Source of the DNA: Steroidobacteraceae bacterium
Lineage (GTDB): Bacteria > Pseudomonadota > Gammaproteobacteria > Steroidobacterales > Steroidobacteraceae
Assembly (NCBI GenBank): GCA_023253235.1
Contig: JALRHE010000441.1
Coordinates: 1-9,226 of the forward strand
Direction of reading: 5' to 3'
Length of the DNA: 9,226 nucleotides
The notes beneath the pieces are model-generated. The model saw only the letters and a list, made by a program, of their open reading frames with translations, was not told where the DNA came from and searched no databases. Shown piece by piece: positions 1 to 6,471 of this stretch. The number at the start of each line of letters is the position of its first letter. The stretch's first letter is position 1. A program made the position numbers and the translations under genes.

Positions 1-2169
1 CTATTGGCAATCCTTCTGTTCGGCAGTGCCGCTGTGGTGGCGGCTGATTCGGCGCCGCGGGTGGGTCTCGTGCTCTCGGGTGGCGGCGCCCGTGGTGCCG
101 CACACATCGGTGTGCTGAAGGTGCTCGAAGAGCAGCGCATCCCTATTCATGCGATCGCCGGCACCAGCATGGGCGCCGTCGTTGGTGGGCTGTATGCAAG
201 TGGCTTGTCCGCCGCAGAAATCGCCGCCCTGATCGATTCGGATGAGTGGCGCGCGGCTTTCACCGAGCCTGCGCCGCGTGATCGCTTGAGTTTTCGTCGC
301 AAGAGCGAGGATCAAAATTTTCTCGTGAAGTTTCCGCTCGGCATCAAGAGCGGTTCGTTCCGCTTGCCGAAAGCGCTGGTGTCTGGACAGCGTGTCTCGC
401 AAGCCCTGCGTCGAGTGACTTTCCCGGTTGCAGGGCGCGCGCAGTTCGATCAACTGCCGATCCCGTTTCGGGCCGTCGCCACCGATCTCGAGACCGGCGA
501 TGCCGTCGTACTCTCGGGCGGAGATCTGGTCGATGCCATGCGTGCGAGTCTGGCAGCGCCGGGTTTGTTTGCGCCGGTGGAGATCGACGGACGTTTACTC
601 GTCGATGGGGGGCTCGCCAACAACTTGCCGGTCGATGTCGCGCAAGCGATGGGCGTCGATGTGCTCATCGTGGTGGATGTCGGCTTCCCGCTGCGCAAGC
701 GCGACACGCTCGATTCGGTCACGACGATCTCCAACCAGATGTTGTCGATCCTGATTCGTCGCGGCAGCGATGTGCAACGCGCGCGTCTCGGGGCTGGTGA
801 TATCTTGCTCTCGCCCGATCTTGGCGAGGCATCCAGTTTCGACTTTGCCATCATTCCGCAGGCGACCCATCTCGGCGAGTCGGCAGCCCGCGCCGCGCTG
901 TCACGACTGTCTGCCTTAGCATCGGATGTCGATCGTTATGACGCGTGGTTGGCGCAGCGCGCCGCAGCGCGTCAGCAAACTCCGCAGATCACGACCGTTC
1001 GCGTAGCCGAGTCCGCGGTGCGCTACCAACGTCTGATCGAGGGTCGCTTTGCAGCAGCGGCGCTCGATGTGAATGGAATAGACGCAGCCGTCTCGACGCT
1101 CTTTGGTCGTGGCAATTTCGAATCGGTCGACTATCGCGTGCAGGGTGAGTCAGCCGACACGCTCGAGGTCGCAGCACGGCGTAATTCCTGGGGACCCAAC
1201 TACGTCCGTTTCGGCTTGTCGTTGCAGGACGATTTCAACGGTAACTCCAACTACAACGCAGCTGCGCGGTTCGTGCTCGCAGACATCGGGCCGCTCGCGG
1301 CCGAGTGGGTGTGGGACGCGCAGGTCGGAGTGGAGCCGCGTATCGCGACCGAGGCGCATATTCCGTTCGGTGACGAGGCGCGCTGGTTCTGGATGCCGCA
1401 AGCGAGTTTCGAATTGCGTAACGTCCCGCTCGTACGTAGCGGCGAGCGCATCGCCGAGTATCGCTTACGCACCTCGGAGTACGGTGTGGATATCGGTCGT
1501 GAGCTATCGAATTGGGGGGAAGTCCGAGCCGGCGTGCGCCGCGAGACGGGGCGCGCCCGTTTGCGTTTGGGTGATCCCTCGTTGGCGAGGAGCGACGAGT
1601 TCGATGTGCGCGAATACTTTGGGCGATTCTCGATCGACACCCTCGATGATCGTAATTTTCCGAGACGCGGCCATTACCTCGTGACTGAGTGGCGCGGTGA
1701 GCGCGCCGGTCTTGGCTCGGATCGCAACGCCGACGTGCTGACACTCGATTGGCTCTCGGCCCGCTCGCGTGGTCGCGACACCGTCGCGTTGTGGACCTCT
1801 TTCGGAACGCAGATCGATTCTGCGGAAGACAACGTGCGCAGCTTGTTTCCGCTTGGCGGCTTTCTGAATCTGTCGGGTATCGCCCCAGAGACGCTGTCTG
1901 GGCGCCATTTTGCGATTGCTCGCGCGCTCTACTATCGACAGATCGGTCGTGGCGGTGAGGGTTTCTTAAACGTGCCGGCCTATGCGGGCTTGTCCCTCGA
2001 GGTGGGCAACGTGTGGGACGATCGCAGCGACATCAGCTTCGGCTCGTCGCTCAAGCAGGGTAGTTTATTCTTTGGGTTCGATACCCTATTCGGGCCGGTC
2101 TACATCGGTACCGGCTTCGGCGAGGACACTGATAGCAACTTCTATCTGTTCCTCGGACGTACCTTCTGA
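1..2169 (+). CDS. Patatin-like phospholipase with POTRA and outer-membrane beta-barrel (PlpD-like, type Vd autotransporter), 5' end outside window
   Basis: The reading frame is open at base 1, and the first visible residues (LLAILLFGSAAVVAA) look like the rest of a Sec signal peptide, so the true start lies just upstream. Numbering residues from the TTG at base 4, the patatin domain spans about 19-310. It carries the oxyanion glycines SGGGARG (25-31), the nucleophile elbow GTSMG with Ser55, and DGG with Asp201, so the Ser-Asp dyad of a lipid acyl hydrolase is intact. Residues about 329-391 fit a single POTRA domain, and about 392-721 have alternating aromatic strands of a bacterial surface antigen (D15/Omp85) barrel ending in FYLFLGRTF. 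The terminal Phe is the usual BAM signal. This order and length match Pseudomonas PlpD, whose barrel carries the lipase domain to or across the outer membrane. Substrate and target cannot be read here. The gene converges on the 85-residue gene after 16 bases. Confidence 0.93.
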   Translation, partial: LLAILLFGSAAVVAADSAPRVGLVLSGGGARGAAHIGVLKVLEEQRIPIHAIAGTSMGAVVGGLYASGLSAAEIAALIDSDEWRAAFTEPAPRDRLSFRRKSEDQNFLVKFPLGIKSGSFRLPKALVSGQRVSQALRRVTFPVAGRAQFDQLPIPFRAVATDLETGDAVVLSGGDLVDAMRASLAAPGLFAPVEIDGRLLVDGGLANNLPVDVAQAMGVDVLIVVDVGFPLRKRDTLDSVTTISNQMLSILIRRGSDVQRARLGAGDILLSPDLGEASSFDFAIIPQATHLGESAARAALSRLSALASDVDRYDAWLAQRAAARQQTPQITTVRVAESAVRYQRLIEGRFAAAALDVNGIDAAVSTLFGRGNFESVDYRVQGESADTLEVAARRNSWGPNYVRFGLSLQDDFNGNSNYNAAARFVLADIGPLAAEWVWDAQVGVEPRIATEAHIPFGDEARWFWMPQASFELRNVPLVRSGERIAEYRLRTSEYGVDIGRELSNWGEVRAGVRRETGRARLRLGDPSLARSDEFDVREYFGRFSIDTLDDRNFPRRGHYLVTEWRGERAGLGSDRNADVLTLDWLSARSRGRDTVALWTSFGTQIDSAEDNVRSLFPLGGFLNLSGIAPETLSGRHFAIARALYYRQIGRGGEGFLNVPAYAGLSLEVGNVWDDRSDISFGSSLKQGSLFFGFDTLFGPVYIGTGFGEDTDSNFYLFLGRTF

Positions 2170-2189
2170 TCGAGCAGTTGCCCGATCAG
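2166..2189. terminator. Inverted repeat holding both stop codons of a convergent gene pair; possible weak bidirectional terminator
   Basis: The arms CTGATCG (2166-2172) and CGATCAG (2183-2189) are perfect reverse complements separated by 10 bases. The left arm contains the TGA of the patatin-barrel gene; the right arm contains the TGA of the opposite-strand small gene. The location suits a shared terminator, but the stem is only 7 bp and no T-run follows on either strand. The arms could also match by chance because both genes end in CTGATCG. Confidence 0.3.
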
Positions 2190-2443
2190 CGAGCAGCGAG
2201 ATTGACCACCTTCTCGTAGACGTGCGCCGGGAAGTCACCGGGGCGCGAGTATTCGTGCTTACGACTCATCTCGAGGAGGGCCGCATCGCGCTCTTCGACG
2301 GTCGCGTACCAGTGAGTCCGGCTCCAGTCGGAACCGAGGAGTTTGGCAAAAGGGTCACCAGGCTTCAGAGACACTCGCAGTCCATAGGGCTTGCTGTGAG
2401 ACGTGGGTGCGGTGCGTAGATTGTGTGACTGGCAGATGTTCAT
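2186..2443 (-). CDS. Small hypothetical protein, 85 aa, rich in charged and aromatic residues
   Basis: I do not recognise a named family. The 85-residue product has no signal peptide, membrane segment or paired cysteines (a single Cys at position 4), so it is probably cytoplasmic. After a polar N-terminal tail (1-18) comes a compact stretch, about 19-80, that looks like a small folded domain: a probable strand GLRVSL, the turn KPGDPF, an aromatic segment DWSRTHWY (39-46), a probable helix in EERDAALLEMSRKHEY (50-65), and a final strand around HVYEKV. Several features favour a real gene. It fills the only space between the patatin-barrel gene and msrA, no other plausible gene occupies that space, and a TATAAT box lies just upstream. 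The ATG at 2443 is the only plausible start; the first internal alternative is a GTG at codon 24. No good Shine-Dalgarno site lies at the usual distance. It is divergent from msrA. Function unknown. Confidence 0.72.
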   Translation of the reverse strand: MNICQSHNLRTAPTSHSKPYGLRVSLKPGDPFAKLLGSDWSRTHWYATVEERDAALLEMSRKHEYSRPGDFPAHVYEKVVNLAAR

Positions 2444-2452
2444 GGCCGGTGG

Positions 2453-2458
2453 ATTATA
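2453..2458 (-). promoter_or_regulatory. Candidate -10 box (TATAAT) for the 85-aa gene
   Basis: The - strand reads TATAAT here, a perfect sigma-70 -10 hexamer, with nine bases to the ATG at 2443. A transcription start 6-8 bases downstream would leave about 0-4 untranslated bases, giving a nearly leaderless mRNA. The -35 region is poor: TCGACG lies 15 bases upstream and matches TTGACA at 4 of 6 positions with a short spacer. I saw no convincing promoter for msrA on the + strand of the same 54-base gap, although the same AT-rich patch could serve both directions. Confidence 0.45.
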
Positions 2459-2497
2459 CCTCTTGAAGTCGCTCGTCGAGGACGACAGACTGCACGC

Positions 2498-3142
2498 ATG
2501 TTGTCAGCTAAAACTCGCATGATCGATCCGTCCATGGCGTTGCCCGGACGTGCCACCCCGATGCCCGTACCGGCTCAGCACTTCGTCAACGGCGCTGCGT
2601 TGCAACCGCCGTTTCCGGCGGGTAGTGAAGAGGCCATCTTGGGTCTTGGTTGTTTCTGGGGCGCCGAGCGTTTGTTCTGGAAAATGCCCGGCGTGATTTC
2701 CACCTCGGTCGGGTATGCCGGCGGTTACACGCCGAACCCAACGTACGAGGAAGTTTGTAGCGGTCGCACCGGTCACGCCGAAGTGGTCCGCGTGATTTTC
2801 GACCCGACACGCATTCGCTATGTGGACCTGCTCAAGGCGTTTTGGGAGCGGCACGATCCAACTCAAGGCATGCGGCAGGGCAACGATATCGGTACGCAGT
2901 ACCGCTCCGTCATTTTCTACACCAACGAATCTCAGCGGGTGGCAGCAGAGGCGACGCGTGACAGCTACCAGCGCGGTCTCATCGAGCGTGGTCTCGGTCG
3001 CATCACCACCGAGGTCCTGCCGGCGCCAACCTATTTCTATGCCGAGGATTACCATCAGCAGTACCTCGCGAAAAATCCGGATGGCTATTGCGGTCTTGGC
3101 GGCACTGGTGTGACCTGCATCGCCGACATCGAGACGGCATGA
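2498..3142 (+). CDS. msrA: Peptide-methionine (S)-S-oxide reductase MsrA
   Basis: MsrA reduces the S-epimer of methionine sulfoxide, free or in proteins, with electrons normally supplied by thioredoxin. The 214-residue product is close in length and sequence to E. coli MsrA (212 aa). It shows the catalytic motif GCFWGAERLFW with nucleophile Cys52, GYAGGYTPNPTY (72-83), CSGRTGHAE with Cys87 and Glu95, GTQYRS with Tyr135, and YHQQYLAKNPDGYCG. Cys198 and Cys207 occupy the places of the two recycling cysteines, so a full three-cysteine relay appears intact. No signal peptide is seen, so it should be cytosolic. The ATG at 2498 is preceded by GAGGA, but 15 bases away; the ATG at 2519 (Met8) is an alternative, and similarity to E. 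coli (ALPGR-TPMPV) covers residues 14-24 either way. The antiporter gene starts one base after its stop, which indicates an operon. Confidence 0.97.
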   Translation: MLSAKTRMIDPSMALPGRATPMPVPAQHFVNGAALQPPFPAGSEEAILGLGCFWGAERLFWKMPGVISTSVGYAGGYTPNPTYEEVCSGRTGHAEVVRVIFDPTRIRYVDLLKAFWERHDPTQGMRQGNDIGTQYRSVIFYTNESQRVAAEATRDSYQRGLIERGLGRITTEVLPAPTYFYAEDYHQQYLAKNPDGYCGLGGTGVTCIADIETA

Positions 3143-3143
3143 G

Positions 3144-5132
3144 GTGATCGGCGATCCGCTTGGCGAAGTATTGATCCTGCTGGTGGCGGCCGTGTTGGTC
3201 GTCACGGCAGCCCGTCGGGCGGGTTTGCCCGCGATACTGGGATATCTTTTAGTCGGCGTATTGCTCGGGCCCTACGCCTTCGGTTTGTTTGCCGAATCGG
3301 CAACGACGCGCCTGCTCGCGGAGCTCGGCGTCGTATTTCTGCTCTTCACGCTGGGACTCGAGTTCTCGTGGCCGCGCATGATGGCGATGCGTCGCGAGGT
3401 ATTCGGGATCGGCAGCGCGCAGGTCGCCTTGACCGTGCTGGCCGTCAGCATCGTTTTTCTAGTGGTTGGCGTAGCGACTTTGCCGGCCATTGCGCTCGGT
3501 GGCGCGATCGCCGTGAGTTCAACGGCGATCATCCTGCAGCAACTGACCGAGCAATCGGAGTTGAATCGGACCCACGGACGCATGGCCTTCAGTGTGTTGC
3601 TGTTCCAAGATTTGGCCTTCGTCCCATTCCTGGTGCTGGCGGGAGCGCTCGCGAGCGGCAGGACCGATTTTTCGCCGCAGGCCATCTCGGTCGGTGTGGG
3701 TGGCGCGGTTCTCGCCGTGGTCGCCGTGTTGGCAGCAGGCCGCTTTTTGTTGCGGCCGTTGCTCTATCAGATCGCGCACAGTCGCGTTCGCGAGCTGTTC
3801 ACCCTTGCTGTGTTGATGGTCGCGCTTGGCGCCGCCTGGGTTTCCCACGGGGCCGGCGTGTCCATGGCAACCGGCGCCTTCCTCGCCGGCATGATGTTGG
3901 CCGAGACGGAGTACCGACATCAGGTTGAATCGGTGATTCGGCCGTTTCGCGACATCCTGCTCGGACTGTTTTTCATTTCGGTCGGCATGATGCTCGACGT
4001 GCGCGTATTGCGCGAGGAGTTTTGGGCGATCCTCGCGGTGCTTGCGGCGATGCTCGTTCTGAAGACCGGCATCATGGCACTAGTCGCACGCGTATCCGGG
4101 CTACCGAGCTTCAAGGCGGTACGCACTGGAATCGTGCTCTCGAGTGGCGGTGAGTTCGGCATCGCGATCTTGACGATTCTCATGCAGGGTCGCGTCGTCG
4201 ATCCGAGCATCACACAGCCTGTGTTGGTGGCGATCGTGCTCAGCATGGTGACGGCGCCGTTGATCCTTCGCGAGAACCGACGCATCGTCCGTTGGCTGTT
4301 GCGTGAGGCGGGTCCTGCCACACCAAAAACCCTCGAGGCCACTCCGGAGGAGAAGCTCGCGCACGATCTGGCGTCGCGTGAGCATGTGATCATCTGCGGC
4401 TTCGGTCGTGTCGGCCAGAATCTGGCGCGAGTCCTCGATTCTCAGGCGCTCGAGTATCTCGCCATGGACCTCGATCCGCTGCGAGTGCGCAGTGCGCGAG
4501 CGGCCGGGTTACCCGTGATCTACGGGGACGCCTCCGATGTCGATCTGCTACGCGAGGTGGGTTTGAAGACGGCCAATGCGGTGGTGATCACCTTTGCGGA
4601 TCCCGCCGTGGCGATCGGCATACTTCGAGCGGTGAGAAGTTTGCGATCGGATGTGCCCGTGCTCGTTCGAACGGCTGACGATTCGCGCCTGGCTGATTTG
4701 ATGGCGGCGGGCGCGACCGAAGTCGTTCCCGAGACCTTCGAAACCAGTTTGATGCTGGCCTCGCATGCGTTGATGTTGCTCAACCAGCCTGTGTCCCGAG
4801 TCGTGCGAACGATCGGTAACATCCGGTCCGATCGTTACGCGAGCCTGCGTGGTTTGCTGCGCGGCGAGAGCGATTTGCCCGACGAGGAGACCGAGGCAGA
4901 TGCTGCCGCGATTCGTACGGTCGTCATCCCGCCGGGTGCCTGGGCGGTCGATCAATCTTTGAGCGACGTGTTGCGCCGCGGCGTTGACGTGCACTTTCGC
5001 AGCGTATTGCGTCACGGCGTGGTGGGCAACGAGCCCGACCTCGCGCTGCGTCTTCGAGTCGGCGATGAGATCGTCTGTGCAGGCTCGCCAGAGGCGCTCG
5101 AGCACGCCGAGAAAGTGTTGCTCGCGGGGTGA
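3144..5132 (+). CDS. CPA2-family monovalent cation:proton antiporter, Kef/YbaL type, with RCK N and C domains
   Basis: This 662-residue inner-membrane protein probably exchanges K+ (or Na+) for H+. Residues about 1-385 form the hydrophobic exchanger domain, including the family signature GYLLVGVLLGPYAFGL near the N-terminus, AVSSTAIILQQL, LLFQDLAFVPFL with Gln155-Asp156, and LLGLFFISVGMMLD. A cytosolic RCK/TrkA-N domain begins at about 412, with the Rossmann glycines GFGRVG (Gly419, 421, 424) and an acidic residue after the second strand (Asp442), indicating nucleotide binding. A TrkA-C-like domain occupies about 590-662. In the loop equivalent to the KefC HALESDIEP motif only Glu262 is kept, with Val264 and Arg266 replacing acidic residues, so glutathione gating as in KefC is doubtful. 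No KefF/KefG-like partner gene is present. The GTG at 3144 is chosen because family similarity begins almost at once and it lies one base after the msrA stop; coupled translation is likely. Confidence 0.92.
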   Translation: MIGDPLGEVLILLVAAVLVVTAARRAGLPAILGYLLVGVLLGPYAFGLFAESATTRLLAELGVVFLLFTLGLEFSWPRMMAMRREVFGIGSAQVALTVLAVSIVFLVVGVATLPAIALGGAIAVSSTAIILQQLTEQSELNRTHGRMAFSVLLFQDLAFVPFLVLAGALASGRTDFSPQAISVGVGGAVLAVVAVLAAGRFLLRPLLYQIAHSRVRELFTLAVLMVALGAAWVSHGAGVSMATGAFLAGMMLAETEYRHQVESVIRPFRDILLGLFFISVGMMLDVRVLREEFWAILAVLAAMLVLKTGIMALVARVSGLPSFKAVRTGIVLSSGGEFGIAILTILMQGRVVDPSITQPVLVAIVLSMVTAPLILRENRRIVRWLLREAGPATPKTLEATPEEKLAHDLASREHVIICGFGRVGQNLARVLDSQALEYLAMDLDPLRVRSARAAGLPVIYGDASDVDLLREVGLKTANAVVITFADPAVAIGILRAVRSLRSDVPVLVRTADDSRLADLMAAGATEVVPETFETSLMLASHALMLLNQPVSRVVRTIGNIRSDRYASLRGLLRGESDLPDEETEADAAAIRTVVIPPGAWAVDQSLSDVLRRGVDVHFRSVLRHGVVGNEPDLALRLRVGDEIVCAGSPEALEHAEKVLLAG

Positions 5133-5159
5133 GTCAGGCCGCAGCGCGCAGCGCCTGAC
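5133..5159. terminator. GC-rich hairpin at the convergent antiporter/aminotransferase junction; possible terminator
   Basis: The arms GTCAGGC (5133-5139) and GCCTGAC (5153-5159) are perfect reverse complements, and two more pairs can form inside if C5140 bulges out. The hairpin lies immediately after the antiporter stop codon and within the last codons of the opposite aminotransferase gene. No T-run follows on either strand, so it is not a canonical intrinsic terminator. Confidence 0.35.
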
Positions 5160-6465
5160 GAAGTATCTCGACGGCGTTGCGAATTTCGTCGGGCGTCGAG
5201 ATGAACGGTGGTGCGAGTGCGAGCGTCTCACCCGTGAAGCGCGCGTAAAGACCTCGTTCGAGCGCCCGTTCGAACACGCGGAACGCCTGCATTCCGGGTT
5301 GCCCTGCGAGCGGCGTGACATCGATGGCGGCAGCGAGTCCCAAGTTGCGGATATCGGCCACCAATGGTTCGCCTCGAAGCGAATGAATCGTCTCCTCGAG
5401 CACCGGTGCGAGCATTGCCGCCTTGGCGATCCAGCCACGCGAGGCGTCGCCACCCGGGGCGAGTTGTTCCAAAGTCGCCTCTGCAGCCGCAATAGCCAAT
5501 GGGTGGCCGGAGTAGGTGTAGCCGTGGAAGAACTCGATGAGATGTGACGGGCCCGACATGAATGCGTCGTAGATCGACTCATTCACGAGCACACCGCCTA
5601 GGGGGACGGCCGCGTTGTTCACTGCTTTGGCGAACGTGATCATATCTGGGCGAACGTCAAAGAAATCGGCCGCGAAAGGCGTGCCCAGACGACCGAAACC
5701 GGTAATGACCTCGTCGAAAATGAGCAGGATGCCATGCTTGCTGCAGATCTCCCGCAAGCGGGCGAGATAGCCCTTCGGCGGGACGATGACGCCGGTCGAC
5801 CCTTGCATGGGCTCTACGATGACCGCGGCGATGTTGCTCGCATCGTGTAGTGCGACGAGTCGCTCGAGTTCGTCCGCCAGATGTGCGCCCCATTCCGGTT
5901 GGCCGCGCGAATAGCCCATCTTGCTCGGATCGAAGGTGTGGGGGAGGTGATCGACACCGGGGATCATGAGTGGCGCGAACATCTTGCGGTTGGCTGGTAT
6001 GCCGCCGACCGAAATGCCGCCCATGCCCACGCCATGGTAAGCGCGCTCACGGCCAATGATGCGCGTACGCGTAGCCTCACCGCGAGCGCGGTGATAGGCG
6101 ACGGCGATTTTCAGCGCCGTGTCGACCGCCTCGGAGCCCGAGTTGGTGAAGAACACTCGATCGTTTGGTCGACCTGCGAGTTGGGCGATCTGCGACGCCA
6201 CGCGAAAGGCACCGGGATGCCCCATCTGAAAACTCGGACTGAAATCGAGAATGCCCGCTTGCTCGCGGATCGCTGCGACGACCGCAGCGGGCGAGTGCCC
6301 GAGCGGACAGCACCACAGACCAGAGAGCCCGTCGAAGACGCGGCGTCCATCGACGAGCGTGTAATAGGCGCCGTCGCCGCGTTCGATGAGCCGCGGATGC
6401 GCTTTGAAGTGCCGGTTATGGGTGAAGGGCATCCACCAGGAACGCAGTGCCGGCTCTTCTTGCAT
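5134..6465 (-). CDS. Class III PLP-dependent omega-aminotransferase, beta-alanine:pyruvate transaminase type
   Basis: The 443-residue protein resembles Pseudomonas beta-alanine--pyruvate transaminase (BauA / omega-amino acid:pyruvate transaminase) along its whole length. These enzymes move an amino group from a terminal amine such as beta-alanine to pyruvate, giving malonate semialdehyde and alanine. Visible motifs are WMPFTHNRHF near the N-terminus, FDGLSGLW (44-51), TNSGSEA with the phosphate-binding Ser109-Gly110-Ser111, YHG with the PLP-stacking Tyr143, IFDEVITGFGR with Asp251 for the pyridine nitrogen, FAK with Schiff-base Lys280, FFHGYTYSGHP (312-322), and YARF with Arg409 at the usual carboxylate-binding position. 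It is cytosolic. The start codon is 6 bases after the stop of the class I aminotransferase, and AAGG inside that gene's end can act as its ribosome site. The stop is one base from the antiporter stop. Exact amine substrate is inferred; putrescine or other omega-amines are possible. Confidence 0.9.
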   Translation of the reverse strand: MQEEPALRSWWMPFTHNRHFKAHPRLIERGDGAYYTLVDGRRVFDGLSGLWCCPLGHSPAAVVAAIREQAGILDFSPSFQMGHPGAFRVASQIAQLAGRPNDRVFFTNSGSEAVDTALKIAVAYHRARGEATRTRIIGRERAYHGVGMGGISVGGIPANRKMFAPLMIPGVDHLPHTFDPSKMGYSRGQPEWGAHLADELERLVALHDASNIAAVIVEPMQGSTGVIVPPKGYLARLREICSKHGILLIFDEVITGFGRLGTPFAADFFDVRPDMITFAKAVNNAAVPLGGVLVNESIYDAFMSGPSHLIEFFHGYTYSGHPLAIAAAEATLEQLAPGGDASRGWIAKAAMLAPVLEETIHSLRGEPLVADIRNLGLAAAIDVTPLAGQPGMQAFRVFERALERGLYARFTGETLALAPPFISTPDEIRNAVEILRQALRAAA

Positions 6466-6471
6466 ACGCGT

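Noticed and set aside
1103..1684. 193-codon + frame inside the patatin-barrel gene
   Set aside because: It overlaps the barrel coding frame entirely, and its Arg/Ser-rich composition is typical of an out-of-frame reading of GC-rich DNA.
2444..2497. A + strand promoter for msrA in the divergent gap
   Set aside because: Only an AT-rich patch shared with the opposite TATAAT was seen; no -35/-10 pair with acceptable match and spacing could be supported on the + strand.
2504..3205. 233-codon open frame on the - strand opposite msrA
   Set aside because: It is antisense to an intact MsrA with all catalytic residues and shows no family resemblance.
4548..5582. 344-codon open frame on the - strand spanning the antiporter end and the class III transaminase end
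   Set aside because: The translation is rich in Arg, Ser and His without motifs or a domain pattern, and it crosses the boundary of two clear genes in other frames. It is a shadow frame.
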